A stretch of DNA of 64,000 nucleotides. Source: Heliorestis convoluta. Lineage in GTDB: Bacteria > Bacillota > Desulfitobacteriia > Heliobacteriales > Heliobacteriaceae. Below, one piece after another: positions 43,335 through 52,218 of this stretch. The DNA lies in NCBI RefSeq assembly GCF_009649955.1, contig NZ_CP045875.1, positions 1,903,501-1,967,500 on the forward strand, read 5' to 3'. How positions within the stretch are numbered: the stretch's first letter is position 1; each line of letters begins with the position of its first letter. A program made the position numbers and the translations under genes. A model generated the notes under the pieces. The model was not told where the DNA came from. It made no database searches and was given only the letters and a program-made list of their open reading frames with translations.

Positions 43335-44366
43335 TTGGATGCGATTCGCTGGCAAGAAGATCATCTCTTACTTTTAGATCAGACCAAACTTCCCCTTGTT
43401 GAAGAATATATTGAGTGCTGGGATCACTATGTCGTTGCTAGAGCCATTAAGATTTTGCAAGTTCGAGGAGCCCCAGCTATCGGTGCTGCAGCTGCTTTTG
43501 GTGTTGCTCTCGCTGCCTTGAATTATCAAGGCGATTCAGCAGAAGAATTCGAAAGAGAAGTCAATCAAGCCATTGATGACTTGGCAAAAACGCGTCCTAC
43601 CGCTGTGAATCTGTTCTGGGCTCTTACTCGTATGAAGGCTTTTCTAGAAAGTACAAGAGGAAGTTCCATTGAAGATCGACAGCAAGCCATTCTTGCAGAA
43701 GCACAAGCTCTTTTAGCTGAAGACAAAGCGATGAATGAACAAATGGGTGCTTATGGCCAGACGCTGATCCCAGAAAGTGCTGGTGTACTTACCCACTGTA
43801 ACGCTGGTGCTTTGGCAACAGGTGGCTTCGGCACTGCCCTCGGTGTAATTCGAGCAGCCCATCAAGCAGGCAAAGAAATCTCTGTTTTTGCTGACGAGAC
43901 AAGGCCGCTTTTGCAAGGTGCTCGCTTAACAGCCTGGGAGTTGATGAAAGATGGCATTCCTGTTACTTTGATTACGGACTCTATGGCTGCTTATGTAATG
44001 AAGCAAAAACTTGTCGATCTGGTCATTGTAGGTGCTGACCGAATTACAGCCAATGGGGATGTGGCCAATAAAATTGGTACCTATGGTCTGGCTTTGTTGG
44101 CCAAAGCACATGGTATCCCTTTTTACGTCGCTGCACCTGTATCTACTTTTGACTTGTCTTTACAAAGCGGTGATGAAATTCCCATCGAAGAAAGAGATTC
44201 AGAAGAGGTACGTACTTTAGGTGGTACGACAACGGCACCTCTTGAAGTGCCTGTCTACAACCCCTCTTTTGACGTTACACCTCATCAGTACGTGACCGCC
44301 TTTATTACCGATCGAGGTATTATCCAAGCACCTTATCTTGAGAATTTGCAAAAGCATATGAAGTAG
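43335..44366 (+). CDS. mtnA: S-methyl-5-thioribose-1-phosphate isomerase
   Basis: The 343-residue protein is related to eIF2B subunits and isomerises methylthioribose 1-phosphate to methylthioribulose 1-phosphate. Conserved parts are VRGAPAIGAAAAFGVAL near 35, RPTAVNLFWALTRM near 85, THCNAGALATGGFGTALGVIRAAH with the catalytic Cys near 153, VFADETRPLLQGARLTAWEL near 190 and IVGADRITANGDVANKIGTY with the catalytic Asp near 232. The start is a TTG after GAAAGGAAG. It is the second step after mtnP. Confidence 0.95.
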   Translation: MDAIRWQEDHLLLLDQTKLPLVEEYIECWDHYVVARAIKILQVRGAPAIGAAAAFGVALAALNYQGDSAEEFEREVNQAIDDLAKTRPTAVNLFWALTRMKAFLESTRGSSIEDRQQAILAEAQALLAEDKAMNEQMGAYGQTLIPESAGVLTHCNAGALATGGFGTALGVIRAAHQAGKEISVFADETRPLLQGARLTAWELMKDGIPVTLITDSMAAYVMKQKLVDLVIVGADRITANGDVANKIGTYGLALLAKAHGIPFYVAAPVSTFDLSLQSGDEIPIEERDSEEVRTLGGTTTAPLEVPVYNPSFDVTPHQYVTAFITDRGIIQAPYLENLQKHMK

Positions 44367-44391
44367 TAGGCTTCTTTTGGAGGTGAAAATA

Positions 44392-45702
44392 TTGAGCAAA
44401 ATCTTCATTAAGAATAGCACCATCATCCCGATGACAGCGAAAGAAGATATTTTTCAAGGTCATCTTTATATAGAAAATGGAAGAATTTCTGCTCTTTATC
44501 GCTTGGATGAAGAGCCCTCCTTCGCGCTAGAACAAGAAGACCTTGAAGTGATAGATGGTCAAGATAAAGTTCTCTTGCCAGGTCTGGTCAACGCGCATAC
44601 CCATGCTGCGATGACACTTTTTCGCAGTTACGCTGACGATCTCCCTTTGATGCAGTGGCTCAATGAAGCCATCTGGCCAGCAGAAAGAAAATTAACGGCA
44701 GAGCATGTCTACTGGGGTACCATGCTAGCCATTGCTGAGATGATCAAAGCTGGCGTTACAGTTTTTGCGGATATGTACTTTTTTATGGACCAAGTGGCCA
44801 AAGCAGTCTCGAATAGTGGTATGAGAGGGCATTTAAGTCGCGGTATGATTGGTTTTGGCCCCAATGCTGAGGTTGCTCTAGCAGAGTCAGAAGACTTCTA
44901 CAAAAGCTGGAACAAAGGCGCTGAAGGACGAATTCGAGTCTGGCTCGGTCCCCATGCTCCTTATACTTGTCCACCAGACTATCTAAAAAAAGTAATGTCT
45001 CTTTCTGATCGTCTTGGTACAGGCTTGCATATCCATCTCGCTGAAACAATGACGGAAGTACAAGATATCGAAAAAGCCCATGGACAGAGGCCCATTGAGT
45101 TGATGCATACACTGGGGCTTTTCGAAAGACCTGTACTAGCGGCTCATTGTGTTCATCTGACGGAAGAGGAAGAAAACATACTGGTTGAGAAAAAAGTCGG
45201 CATTGCTCATAATCCGGAAAGCAATATGAAGCTTGCCTCTGGCATTGCACCGATAGAAAGTCTACGCCAAAAAAAGGCCATTGTCTCTCTTGGTACAGAT
45301 GGTGCAGCGAGCAATAACAACCTTGATTTAATTGAAGAGATGCGCCAAGCTGCTTTTCTTCAGAAAGTGCACAGGCTCGATCCGACGGCCTTGCCTGCCT
45401 ATAGCGCTTTAGAAATGGCTACCATTGGTGGTGCGAAAGCCTTAGGTTGGGATGATGAGATTGGAACGTTAGAAGTTGGAAAAAAAGCCGATCTGATTCT
45501 AATCAATATGAAACAACCTCATCTCTATCCTGTTCACGATCCTGTGGCTCATGTGGTTTATTCAGCAAAAGGCTCCGATGTTCATACAGTCATTGTGGAT
45601 GGCAAAGTACTTCTTCGAGCAGGAAAGCTCACTACCATAGACGAAGAAGAGGTTATGGCGGAAGCCCAAAAGGCAGCTCTTCTTTTAACAGCAAAAGAGT
45701 AG
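44392..45702 (+). CDS. mtaD: 5-methylthioadenosine/S-adenosylhomocysteine deaminase
   Basis: The start is the TTG at 44392, six bases after GGAGGTG; the 436-residue protein is a metal-dependent amidohydrolase. The zinc ligands are seen in LLPGLVNAHTHAAMTLFRSYADDLPLMQWL near 60-85, GLHIHLAETMTEV near 210, AAHCVHLTEEE near 245 and SLGTDGAASNNNLDL near 300. The family deaminates methylthioadenosine and adenosylhomocysteine to the inosine forms. Next to mtnP and mtnA it offers an alternative fate for methylthioadenosine. A terminator follows. Confidence 0.92.
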   Translation: MSKIFIKNSTIIPMTAKEDIFQGHLYIENGRISALYRLDEEPSFALEQEDLEVIDGQDKVLLPGLVNAHTHAAMTLFRSYADDLPLMQWLNEAIWPAERKLTAEHVYWGTMLAIAEMIKAGVTVFADMYFFMDQVAKAVSNSGMRGHLSRGMIGFGPNAEVALAESEDFYKSWNKGAEGRIRVWLGPHAPYTCPPDYLKKVMSLSDRLGTGLHIHLAETMTEVQDIEKAHGQRPIELMHTLGLFERPVLAAHCVHLTEEEENILVEKKVGIAHNPESNMKLASGIAPIESLRQKKAIVSLGTDGAASNNNLDLIEEMRQAAFLQKVHRLDPTALPAYSALEMATIGGAKALGWDDEIGTLEVGKKADLILINMKQPHLYPVHDPVAHVVYSAKGSDVHTVIVDGKVLLRAGKLTTIDEEEVMAEAQKAALLLTAKE

Positions 45703-45747
45703 ATGGAAGAATTTTTTTTCTATCATTAAAGAGTTATCAACATTTAC

Positions 45748-45780
45748 AAGCCAGAGTATGAAAAGGTCTCTGGCTTTTCT
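45748..45780 (+). terminator. Intrinsic terminator after mtaD
   Basis: AAGCCAGAG and CTCTGGCTT form a nine-pair stem with an 11-nt loop, followed by TTCTTAT. Confidence 0.75.
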
Positions 45781-45812
45781 TATAAGCTTGCTTACTTGTG
45801 AAGGAAAAAGCC

Positions 45813-45841
45813 TTGACAGTACTGTTGGAACATAGTAAAAT
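45813..45841 (+). promoter_or_regulatory. Sigma-A type promoter of ylxM-ffh
   Basis: TTGACA at 45813 is 17 bp from TAAAAT at 45836. A small inverted repeat, GTCAAG/CTTGAC (45861-45880), lies in the leader before the ylxM ATG at 45896. Confidence 0.75.
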
Positions 45842-45895
45842 CATAACGTTGCAAAAAGGTGTCAAGGTATAAAGCTTGACAGTCGAGGGAGTAGG

Positions 45896-46264
45896 ATGGT
45901 AGAAGAGTCTTCTTTAGATAAATTTAATCGAATGAACTTGCTGATTGATTTTTATGGTCAGCTTTTAACAGAGCGGCAAAGGCAAGTGCTTTCTTTATAT
46001 TATGAAGACAATCTTTCACTCGGAGAGATTGCTGCGGACTTTTCTGTGTCTCGACAAGCTATTTTTGATTTGCTGAAAAGAGCTGAAAAATTACTAGAAG
46101 GTTATGAAGAAAAGCTTGGACTTGTCAATCGCTGGCAACAGGAGCGAGCCAAGTTAATAGATATGGTAAAAGATATGGAAGATACATTGAGACAAAGAGA
46201 TTGGAGCAAGATGGAAGATCTTGTTCAGTCCTTTTCCAAAGCAATCGAAGAGGGGAGGGAGTAA
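45896..46264 (+). CDS. ylxM: YlxM/p13 family SRP-associated DNA-binding-like protein
   Basis: The 122-residue protein has a sigma-70 region-4-like helix-turn-helix: [45 protein letters not shown], residues about 21-65, followed by a helical tail. YlxM is always encoded just before ffh and is thought to modulate the signal recognition particle in Gram-positive bacteria. ffh starts four bases after the stop. Confidence 0.93.
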   Translation: MVEESSLDKFNRMNLLIDFYGQLLTERQRQVLSLYYEDNLSLGEIAADFSVSRQAIFDLLKRAEKLLEGYEEKLGLVNRWQQERAKLIDMVKDMEDTLRQRDWSKMEDLVQSFSKAIEEGRE

Positions 46265-46267
46265 GCA

Positions 46268-47632
46268 ATGGCAATGTTTGAAAGTCTTGCTGAGAAGTTA
46301 CAAAGCACTTTTAAGAAGTTACGAGGCAAAGGAAAAGTTTCAGAAGCCGATGTAGCAGAAGCGATGCGAGAAGTCCGGATGGCTCTGCTGGCGGCGGACG
46401 TAAACTTAAAAGTTGTCAAAGACTTTGTAGCCAAAGTAAAAGAACGAGCCATTGGCCAAGAAGTACTGGATAGCTTGACGCCTGGACAGCAAGTTGTCAA
46501 AGTCGTTCATGAAGAACTGGTTGCTTTGATGGGCGGTACTTCATCGAAGATCAGTCAATCTCAAAAACCACCAACCGTAATTATGCTTGTTGGTTTGCAA
46601 GGTGCTGGTAAGACCACTTCTGTATCGAAATTGGCCCTTTACTTACGCAAGCAAGGTCGTCGTCCTCTGATGGCTGCCTGTGACGTCTACCGCCCTGCTG
46701 CGGTTAAGCAATTGCAAGTACTGGGAAATCAGCTTGATATTCCTGTTTTCTCTATGGGGACAGGCGTTAGTCCTGTAGATATTGCTCGTGGTGCCATGGA
46801 AAATGCGGTGGCTACCGGTCGAGATACGCTCTTGCTTGATACAGCCGGTCGTCTTCATATTAATGAAGAATTGATGGATGAGCTGAAAGAGATCAAGAAA
46901 GTTGTTAAACCCCATGAGATTTTACTTGTCGTTGATGCTATGACCGGTCAAGATGCTGTCAACGTAGCAGAAGCTTTTCATGGACAACTGGGGCTTGATG
47001 GCGTCGTACTAACGAAGCTCGATGGTGATGCTCGCGGTGGTGCCGCCCTTTCCGTTAAAGCCGTAACAGGTTGCCCCATTAAATTTGTCGGTCTAGGTGA
47101 AAAAGCAGAGGCTCTTGAACCATTCCATCCTGATCGTATGGCTTCGCGGATCTTAGGGATGGGTGACGTCTTAACGCTGATTGAGAAAGCACAGTCGTCA
47201 ATCGATAGTCAGATGGCCCGCGATATGGAGCAAAAACTGCGCAAAGCAGAGTTTAACTTTGAAGACTTTCTTGTGCAGATGCAACAAATGAAAAAAATGG
47301 GGCCTATTGATCAATTGCTAGGGATGTTACCGGGCATGGGGAACATGAAAGCTTTGAAAGACGTGCAAGTTGATGATAAAGAGATGAAGCACGTAGAAGC
47401 TATTATTCTATCGATGACACCGGAGGAACGGCAAAATCCTCAGTTGATCAAAGACAGTCGCAAACGTCGCATTGCTCGTGGTTCCGGCACATCCGTTCAA
47501 CAAGTCAACAATTTGCTGAAAACGTTTGAGCAAAGTCGCAAACTAATGAAGCAATTTACAGATATGCGTGGCGGTGGCAAAAAAGGGAAAAACAAAGCCA
47601 AAGGCATGTTTAAGATGCCCTTTTTCAAGTAA
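46268..47632 (+). CDS. ffh: Signal recognition particle protein Ffh
   Basis: The 454-residue SRP GTPase targets nascent membrane proteins with SRP RNA and FtsY. The N domain covers about 1-85. The G domain carries [15 protein letters not shown] near 106, [11 protein letters not shown] near 136, [15 protein letters not shown] near 187 and [15 protein letters not shown] near 246. The methionine-rich M domain (about 300-435) has [18 protein letters not shown] and the RNA-binding segment [18 protein letters not shown]. rpsP follows after 34 bp. Confidence 0.97.
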   Translation: MAMFESLAEKLQSTFKKLRGKGKVSEADVAEAMREVRMALLAADVNLKVVKDFVAKVKERAIGQEVLDSLTPGQQVVKVVHEELVALMGGTSSKISQSQKPPTVIMLVGLQGAGKTTSVSKLALYLRKQGRRPLMAACDVYRPAAVKQLQVLGNQLDIPVFSMGTGVSPVDIARGAMENAVATGRDTLLLDTAGRLHINEELMDELKEIKKVVKPHEILLVVDAMTGQDAVNVAEAFHGQLGLDGVVLTKLDGDARGGAALSVKAVTGCPIKFVGLGEKAEALEPFHPDRMASRILGMGDVLTLIEKAQSSIDSQMARDMEQKLRKAEFNFEDFLVQMQQMKKMGPIDQLLGMLPGMGNMKALKDVQVDDKEMKHVEAIILSMTPEERQNPQLIKDSRKRRIARGSGTSVQQVNNLLKTFEQSRKLMKQFTDMRGGGKKGKNKAKGMFKMPFFK

Positions 47633-47666
47633 AAATCTAAAAAAGTCGTTGAAGGAGGTGATATTC

Positions 47667-47939
47667 TTGGCTACACGGATTCGTCTAAAGCGCATGGGTA
47701 TGAAGAAAAAGCCTTTTTACCGTGTTGTTGTCGCCGATTCGAGATCTCCTCGTGATGGGCGTTTTATTGAAGAGATTGGTTACTATAACCCAATCAAAGA
47801 ACCTGCAGAAATTTCTATCGATGAAGAAAAAGCAATCAAATGGCTGCAAAATGGTGCACAACCATCTGATACAGTGCGGGCTCTGCTCACCAAAGCTGGT
47901 GTGATTCAAAAGTGGACCGAAAGCAAAGCGCAAGGCTAA
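47667..47939 (+). CDS. rpsP: 30S ribosomal protein S16
   Basis: A TTG at 47667, six bases after GAAGGAGGTG, gives a 90-residue S16 beginning [25 protein letters not shown], with [12 protein letters not shown] near residue 31. It is a small-subunit assembly protein. An open frame continues upstream into ffh but only as out-of-frame sequence. The order ffh-rpsP-khpA-rimM-trmD-rplS is the standard one. Confidence 0.97.
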   Translation: MATRIRLKRMGMKKKPFYRVVVADSRSPRDGRFIEEIGYYNPIKEPAEISIDEEKAIKWLQNGAQPSDTVRALLTKAGVIQKWTESKAQG

Positions 47940-47977
47940 GTGGCTCTGCGTAAGTTACCCCCTAGGAGGTAACGGCA

Positions 47978-48205
47978 ATGAAAGAATTGGTGGAACTATT
48001 AGCAAAAGCACTGGTTGATCAACCAGAAGCGGTGCAAGTTACACAAAAAGAGACGGAAAAAGAAGTTTTGCTAGAATTACGAGTGGCCCCTGAAGATATG
48101 GGCAAAGTAATTGGTAAGCAAGGCAAGATTGCCAAAGCCATTCGTACGATGGTCAAGGCAGCAGCTGCCAAAGATGGGCGGCGAGTTACCGTCGAGATCA
48201 TTTAG
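47978..48205 (+). CDS. khpA: KH domain RNA-binding protein KhpA (YlqC)
   Basis: The 75-residue protein is a single KH domain with the GXXG loop in GKVIGKQGKIAKAIRTMVKAAA near residue 45. KhpA partners with KhpB to bind RNAs and influences cell division and ribosome metabolism. An AGGAGGTAA site precedes the ATG. It lies between rpsP and rimM as in nearly all Firmicutes. Confidence 0.95.
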   Translation: MKELVELLAKALVDQPEAVQVTQKETEKEVLLELRVAPEDMGKVIGKQGKIAKAIRTMVKAAAAKDGRRVTVEII

Positions 48206-48231
48206 GTTAATCTGACATAGATGATCCTGGG

Positions 48232-48262
48232 GAAAGAGGGGGCGTTGTGCTCCCTCTTTCTT
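48232..48262 (+). other. Hairpin between khpA and rimM
   Basis: GAAAGAGGG pairs with CCCTCTTTC around an 11-nt loop. Only TTCG follows, so it is at best a weak terminator and may instead tune expression of rimM and later genes. Confidence 0.45.
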
Positions 48263-48279
48263 CGTTAGGAGGCAATAAG

Positions 48280-48798
48280 GTGAGAAAAAATGTTCGTGTG
48301 GGACAAATCGTAAACACACAAGGTATCAAAGGACAAGTGCGAGTTTGGCCTTTGACAGACTCTATAGAACGTTTTAAAAAAATTAAAAAAGTTTATCTAG
48401 AAAATAAAATTGCTCATCTACCAGAAGTTTTAACGATTACAGCTTCATCAGAGCACAAAAAAATGGTTGTGCTTAACTTTCAAGAAATTATGGATATGAA
48501 TGATGCAGAAAAGCTGAAAGGTGCCTACCTGACCATTCCTGTCGAAGAAGTACCAGCGCAAGAAGAAGACACCTATTATCATTTTCAATTAGAAGGATTG
48601 TCTGTAGTTACGGAAGAAGGCCAAGTGCTCGGTATTCTATCAGAAATTATCGAAACAGGTAGCAATGATGTTTATGTAATTCGTCCGGAAGAAGGTCAAA
48701 AGGAAGTACTCCTTCCCGCGCTTAAATCAGTGGTGTTACAAGTTGATCTTGATCAAGGTACGATGGTGGTAAGACTTCCAGAAGGACTGTTGGAGTAA
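48280..48798 (+). CDS. rimM: Ribosome maturation factor RimM
   Basis: A GTG at 48280, six bases after TAGGAGGC, gives a 172-residue protein. The N-terminal domain starts [27 protein letters not shown], and the C-terminal PRC-barrel has [20 protein letters not shown] near 98 and [18 protein letters not shown] near 145. RimM binds S19 and aids late 30S assembly. trmD starts eight bases after its stop. Confidence 0.95.
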   Translation: MRKNVRVGQIVNTQGIKGQVRVWPLTDSIERFKKIKKVYLENKIAHLPEVLTITASSEHKKMVVLNFQEIMDMNDAEKLKGAYLTIPVEEVPAQEEDTYYHFQLEGLSVVTEEGQVLGILSEIIETGSNDVYVIRPEEGQKEVLLPALKSVVLQVDLDQGTMVVRLPEGLLE

Positions 48799-48805
48799 AA
48801 AGACT

Positions 48806-49615
48806 ATGAAAATTCATATTCTTACTATTTTTCCTGAAATGTTTGCTGGGCCCATGAGTACAAGTATCGTAGGGAGGGCTTGCCAGAAAGGTTTGCTTTC
48901 TATTGAGCCTCACAATCTGCGAGATTACACCAAAGACAAGCATCGACAAATTGATGATCGTCCATTTGGTGGTGGTGCCGGCATGGTGATGAAAGCGGAG
49001 CCTTTTTTTGAAGCGCTAACAACCTTGGTGGGTGCGCCGAAAGAAAAAAAAGAAGGCCGAAAAATTATTATGGTAACACCACAGGGTGCTACTTTTTCTC
49101 AAGCAAAAGCGAGAGAACTGGCTTCTTACTCAGAGCTGATTTTTCTATGTGGTCGCTATGAAGGCATTGATGAGAGAGTTCGAGAAACTTGGGTAGATGA
49201 AGAAGTGTCCATCGGTGATTACGTCTTAACGGGCGGTGAATTACCAACGATGGTGATGATTGATGCACTGGTCCGCTTTCTACCGGGGGCACTAGGCGAT
49301 GAGGCTTCGGCGGAGGAAGAATCGTTCAGCGATGGTCTCCTAGAATATCCTCAGTATACTAGACCGGAAGTATATCAAGGTATGGCAGTTCCAGCACCCT
49401 TATTAAGTGGTCACCATGAACAAATCCGACGGTGGCGCCGTAAAGAAGCTTTCAAAAGAACCTATCAATTTCGCCGAGACTTATTAAAAGGACGTTCCTT
49501 AGATATAGAAGATCAAGTACTGTTCGCAGAAGCTTTACAAGAGGTAGGGATTCCCGTAGAAATTCCCTTGCGAAAAAAGAAAAGAGGCAGAACAAAGCAT
49601 GTTACGAGAGACTGA
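48806..49615 (+). CDS. trmD: tRNA (guanine(37)-N1)-methyltransferase
   Basis: The 269-residue SPOUT enzyme methylates G37 of tRNAs reading CNN codons. Conserved stretches are [13 protein letters not shown] at the start, [35 protein letters not shown] near 37-70 and [15 protein letters not shown] near 112. [26 protein letters not shown] near 132 forms the trefoil knot, and [10 protein letters not shown] lies near 182. Its end overlaps the next methyltransferase gene by 17 bp. Confidence 0.97.
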   Translation: MKIHILTIFPEMFAGPMSTSIVGRACQKGLLSIEPHNLRDYTKDKHRQIDDRPFGGGAGMVMKAEPFFEALTTLVGAPKEKKEGRKIIMVTPQGATFSQAKARELASYSELIFLCGRYEGIDERVRETWVDEEVSIGDYVLTGGELPTMVMIDALVRFLPGALGDEASAEEESFSDGLLEYPQYTRPEVYQGMAVPAPLLSGHHEQIRRWRRKEAFKRTYQFRRDLLKGRSLDIEDQVLFAEALQEVGIPVEIPLRKKKRGRTKHVTRD

Positions 49616-50201
49616 TCAGAAAATCAAGAAAGCCCCTTTATACATCGCCCTCGTACATCATCCTGTATATAATAAAAATATGGACATCATTGCTACGTCA
49701 GTGACCAATCTTGATCTTCATGATATTTCAAGAACAGCAAGAACTTATGATGTTGAAGGCTATCTGATTCTTCATCCTCATCTAGCACAGCAGCGTCTGG
49801 TCTCTGAAATTCTGCGTTATTGGGTCGATGGATATGGTGCCGAATACAATCCTGATCGCAAAGAAGCGCTAGAAAGAATTCAAATCCTAGCCGACCTGGA
49901 TGAAGCACTTGCTTATATTGAAGAAAAAGAAGGACGCCGACCGAAAACAATTACAACAGATGCACGGATTTACAATAATTCCGTTAGCTATGGCGAAATG
50001 AGAAGAAAGCTTTGTGACGAAGAAGGCCCCTGGTTGCTGCTTTTCGGGACAGGCTTCGGAATGGAAAAAGAATTGATGCAATCGGCGGACTATGTCCTTC
50101 ACCCTATTTGGGGGCGCGGTGATTACAATCATCTTTCTGTTCGCAGTGCAGCAGCCATTATTATAGATAGACTTCTTGGTGAGAGCTGGTATGAAATTTA
50201 A
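49599..50201 (+). CDS. SPOUT-type RNA methyltransferase-like protein (PF09936-like)
   Basis: The 200-residue protein has an alpha/beta-knot methyltransferase look: [38 protein letters not shown] at the start, [29 protein letters not shown] near residues 143-171, and [18 protein letters not shown] near the end. The knot residues GTGFGM resemble the SAM-binding region of SpoU-like enzymes. The family is found after trmD in Clostridia, Thermotogae and related groups; the RNA target is not established. It overlaps trmD and precedes the rplS promoter. Confidence 0.87.
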   Translation: MLRETDQKIKKAPLYIALVHHPVYNKNMDIIATSVTNLDLHDISRTARTYDVEGYLILHPHLAQQRLVSEILRYWVDGYGAEYNPDRKEALERIQILADLDEALAYIEEKEGRRPKTITTDARIYNNSVSYGEMRRKLCDEEGPWLLLFGTGFGMEKELMQSADYVLHPIWGRGDYNHLSVRSAAAIIIDRLLGESWYEI

Positions 50202-50203
50202 AC

Positions 50204-50233
50204 TTGCCCATAGACTTTACATTGTGCTATAAT
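50204..50233 (+). promoter_or_regulatory. Promoter of rplS
   Basis: TTGCCC at 50204-50209 is 18 bp from a perfect TATAAT at 50228-50233. The transcript would start about 100 bp before the rplS ATG. Confidence 0.6.
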
Positions 50234-50239
50234 TTGAGT

Positions 50240-50337
50240 GTTGTCTTTTTGGGAGTCTATACTCCCTTAACAAGGGTGGTCCGCTGGCTTCATAGAGGGA
50301 GTTAAGAACACCTGGGCTGGAAGGAGGGACTTTATTT
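50240..50337 (+). promoter_or_regulatory. Structured leader of rplS (possible L19 autoregulatory leader)
   Basis: The leader holds GGGAGT-CTAT-ACTCCC (50251-50266), an overlapping CCCTT-AAC-AAGGG (50264-50276) and a second GGGAGT at 50297-50302 that could pair with the same ACTCCC. The three pairings are mutually exclusive, which suggests a switch. L19 leaders are known in Firmicutes; whether this matches that model was not testable here. Confidence 0.45.
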
Positions 50338-50682
50338 ATGCAAGAAATTATTCGTCAAATTGAAGCGGCTCAGATCCGCAAGGACATTCCTCAATTTGGC
50401 CCTGGAGACACAGTTCGAGTACACGTAAAAGTTGTCGAAGGTAACCGTGAACGGATTCAGATTTTTGAAGGTGTTGTCATCAAGATTAAAGGTGGCGGCC
50501 TGAGAGAGACTTTTACAGTGCGTCGTGTATCTTACGGTGTGGCTGTTGAGCGTATCTTCCCTATCCATTCACCTCGTCTTGATAAGATTGAAGTGATTCG
50601 TCGCGGACGTGTTCGCAGAGCGAAATTGTACTACTTACGTGGCCTTTCTGGTAAAGCAGCTCGTATTAAAGATCGACGCTAA
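50338..50682 (+). CDS. rplS: 50S ribosomal protein L19
   Basis: The 114-residue protein starts [32 protein letters not shown] and has the L19 core [17 protein letters not shown] near 40 and [22 protein letters not shown] near 65. It lies at the 30S-50S interface. It has its own promoter and a structured leader, and an AAGGAGGG site precedes the ATG. A terminator follows immediately. Confidence 0.97.
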   Translation: MQEIIRQIEAAQIRKDIPQFGPGDTVRVHVKVVEGNRERIQIFEGVVIKIKGGGLRETFTVRRVSYGVAVERIFPIHSPRLDKIEVIRRGRVRRAKLYYLRGLSGKAARIKDRR

Positions 50683-50687
50683 CTGTG

Positions 50688-50716
50688 AAAAGGGACTGGA
50701 AACCCAGTCCCTTTTT
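50688..50716 (+). terminator. Intrinsic terminator after rplS
   Basis: AAAAGGGACTGG and CCAGTCCCTTTTT form a perfect stem around a four-base loop, with the stem running into the T-tract. Confidence 0.9.
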
Positions 50717-50764
50717 GTCTATTGTGGCTGTGTAAAATAATGGATTCACCTCAGGAGGTGCCTC

Positions 50765-51337
50765 GTGGAAGATCTCCAACAACAATCTCAAGATGTTGTC
50801 AATGGCACTGAACAGAAAAAAGAAAAATCGGCTTTTCGAGAAATTGTTGAATCAATTCTGATTGCTATTTTGTTAGCCTTTTTGATTCGCTACTTTTTCT
50901 TTCAGCCTTTTTATATTCCTTCTGGTTCTATGGAACCCACGCTTAAACCCTATGATCGGATTATTGTAAGCAAGATGAGTTTTTGGTTCAGCGAGCCGGA
51001 ACGAGGAGACATTATTGTCTTTCGCTATCCTCTTGATCCCAGTCGCGATTTTGTGAAAAGAGTGGTTGCTCTTGAGGGAGAGACAATCGAGATTCGAAAT
51101 AATCAACTTCTTATTAACGATGAAGTGGTGGACGAACCTTACTTGCCGCCCATGATTATGAGAGATTATGGACCTACCAAGGTGTCTGAAGGTCATCTTT
51201 TTGTACTCGGTGACAATCGCAATCATTCGGATGACAGTCGATTTTGGGGCTTTGTCCCATCAGACTATCTAGTAGGCAAATCGGTGATTATTTATTGGCC
51301 GCCTGAACGAATTCAGCTTTTGGGGGGAGAACGTTGA
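50765..51337 (+). CDS. lepB: Signal peptidase I
   Basis: The 190-residue membrane protease removes signal peptides from secreted proteins. One membrane helix (about residues 29-48) is followed by the catalytic Ser in PSGSMEPTLKPYDRIIV near 58, the general-base Lys in SRDFVKRVVALEGE near 100, and the GDNRNHSDDSRFWG box near 155. It starts with GTG after AGGAGGTGC. The last four bases overlap the rbgA start. Confidence 0.96.
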   Translation: MEDLQQQSQDVVNGTEQKKEKSAFREIVESILIAILLAFLIRYFFFQPFYIPSGSMEPTLKPYDRIIVSKMSFWFSEPERGDIIVFRYPLDPSRDFVKRVVALEGETIEIRNNQLLINDEVVDEPYLPPMIMRDYGPTKVSEGHLFVLGDNRNHSDDSRFWGFVPSDYLVGKSVIIYWPPERIQLLGGER

Positions 51338-52200
51338 GTTCTATTCAATGGTATCCCGGACATATGACCAAAGCTCGTCGGCAAGTTACAGCCGATCTGG
51401 CGAAAGTTGATGTTGTCATGGAATTGCTTGATGCACGCATTCCTCTTAGTAGTCGCAATCCTGATATTGACAAGCTCATTGGTACGAAAGCTCGAATTGT
51501 TTTGTTAAACAAAGCTGACTTGGCTAACAGTAGTGCTACGAAAGAATTTGTTGACTATTTTGCGCAGCATAATATTAAAGCCATTGCTGTTGAAGCTTCT
51601 ACTGGTAAGGGCTTTAAATTAATAGTCCCTGCTGTGGAAAGTGCCTGCAAAGCGCTCTTAGAGCGGTGGAAGCAAAAAGGTATGAGACCACGACCTTTTC
51701 GAGCCATGGTAGTGGGCATTCCCAATGTAGGCAAATCATCGGTCATCAATCGCCTTGCTGGAGCCAGAAAAACTGTAACAGCCAATCGACCCGGTGTAAC
51801 TCGTGGACAGCAATGGGTTAAAGTGAGTGACAAATTAGAGTTGCTCGATACGCCCGGTATTTTATGGCCTAAGTTCGACGATCCACTGGTCGGCTTAAAG
51901 TTAGCCTCTACCGGTGCTGTTAGCGATCTAGTAACCAATATAGAAGAGATTGCCTTTTTTGCTTTGCAAGAAGTTGATAAAAGAAATGCTGCCATTTTGC
52001 AAGAACGCTATCATCTTGATAGTCATACTGTTCCAACAGAAGAGTGGCTCGACAAGATAAGTCGTCGCTTTGGCTTCTTAGTATCTGGCGGCAAAGCTGA
52101 CTTAGTAAAAGGGTCTAAGCAGATATTACAAGATTTTCGCGCTGGTAAACTCGGTAAATTCACCCTTGACTCTAGCCTTTCTCTGAATAACGAAGTATAG
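51334..52200 (+). CDS. rbgA: Ribosome biogenesis GTPase YlqF/RbgA
   Basis: The 288-residue protein is a circularly permuted GTPase needed for late 50S assembly. It opens with IQWYPGHMTKARRQV. The GTPase motifs appear out of the usual order: LLNKADLAN (G4) near residue 57, GIPNVGKSSVINRL (G1) near 128, and LLDTPGILWPKF (G3) near 172. The start is a TTG inside the lepB stop region. rnhB, its usual neighbour, comes after an intervening minus-strand gene. Confidence 0.96.
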   Translation: MSSIQWYPGHMTKARRQVTADLAKVDVVMELLDARIPLSSRNPDIDKLIGTKARIVLLNKADLANSSATKEFVDYFAQHNIKAIAVEASTGKGFKLIVPAVESACKALLERWKQKGMRPRPFRAMVVGIPNVGKSSVINRLAGARKTVTANRPGVTRGQQWVKVSDKLELLDTPGILWPKFDDPLVGLKLASTGAVSDLVTNIEEIAFFALQEVDKRNAAILQERYHLDSHTVPTEEWLDKISRRFGFLVSGGKADLVKGSKQILQDFRAGKLGKFTLDSSLSLNNEV

Positions 52201-52218
52201 CACCCTCATTGGGGTGCT
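52199..52218. terminator. Hairpin shared by the convergent rbgA and deacetylase genes
   Basis: AGCACCC and GGGGTGCT flank a short loop; the rbgA stop codon overlaps the left arm and the deacetylase stop overlaps the right. Only ATTTCC follows on the plus strand, so termination is moderate at best. Confidence 0.5.

Noticed and set aside
45876-45904. Second promoter using TTGACA at 45876
   Set aside because: No -10 hexamer exists at the right distance; the position falls inside the ylxM start.
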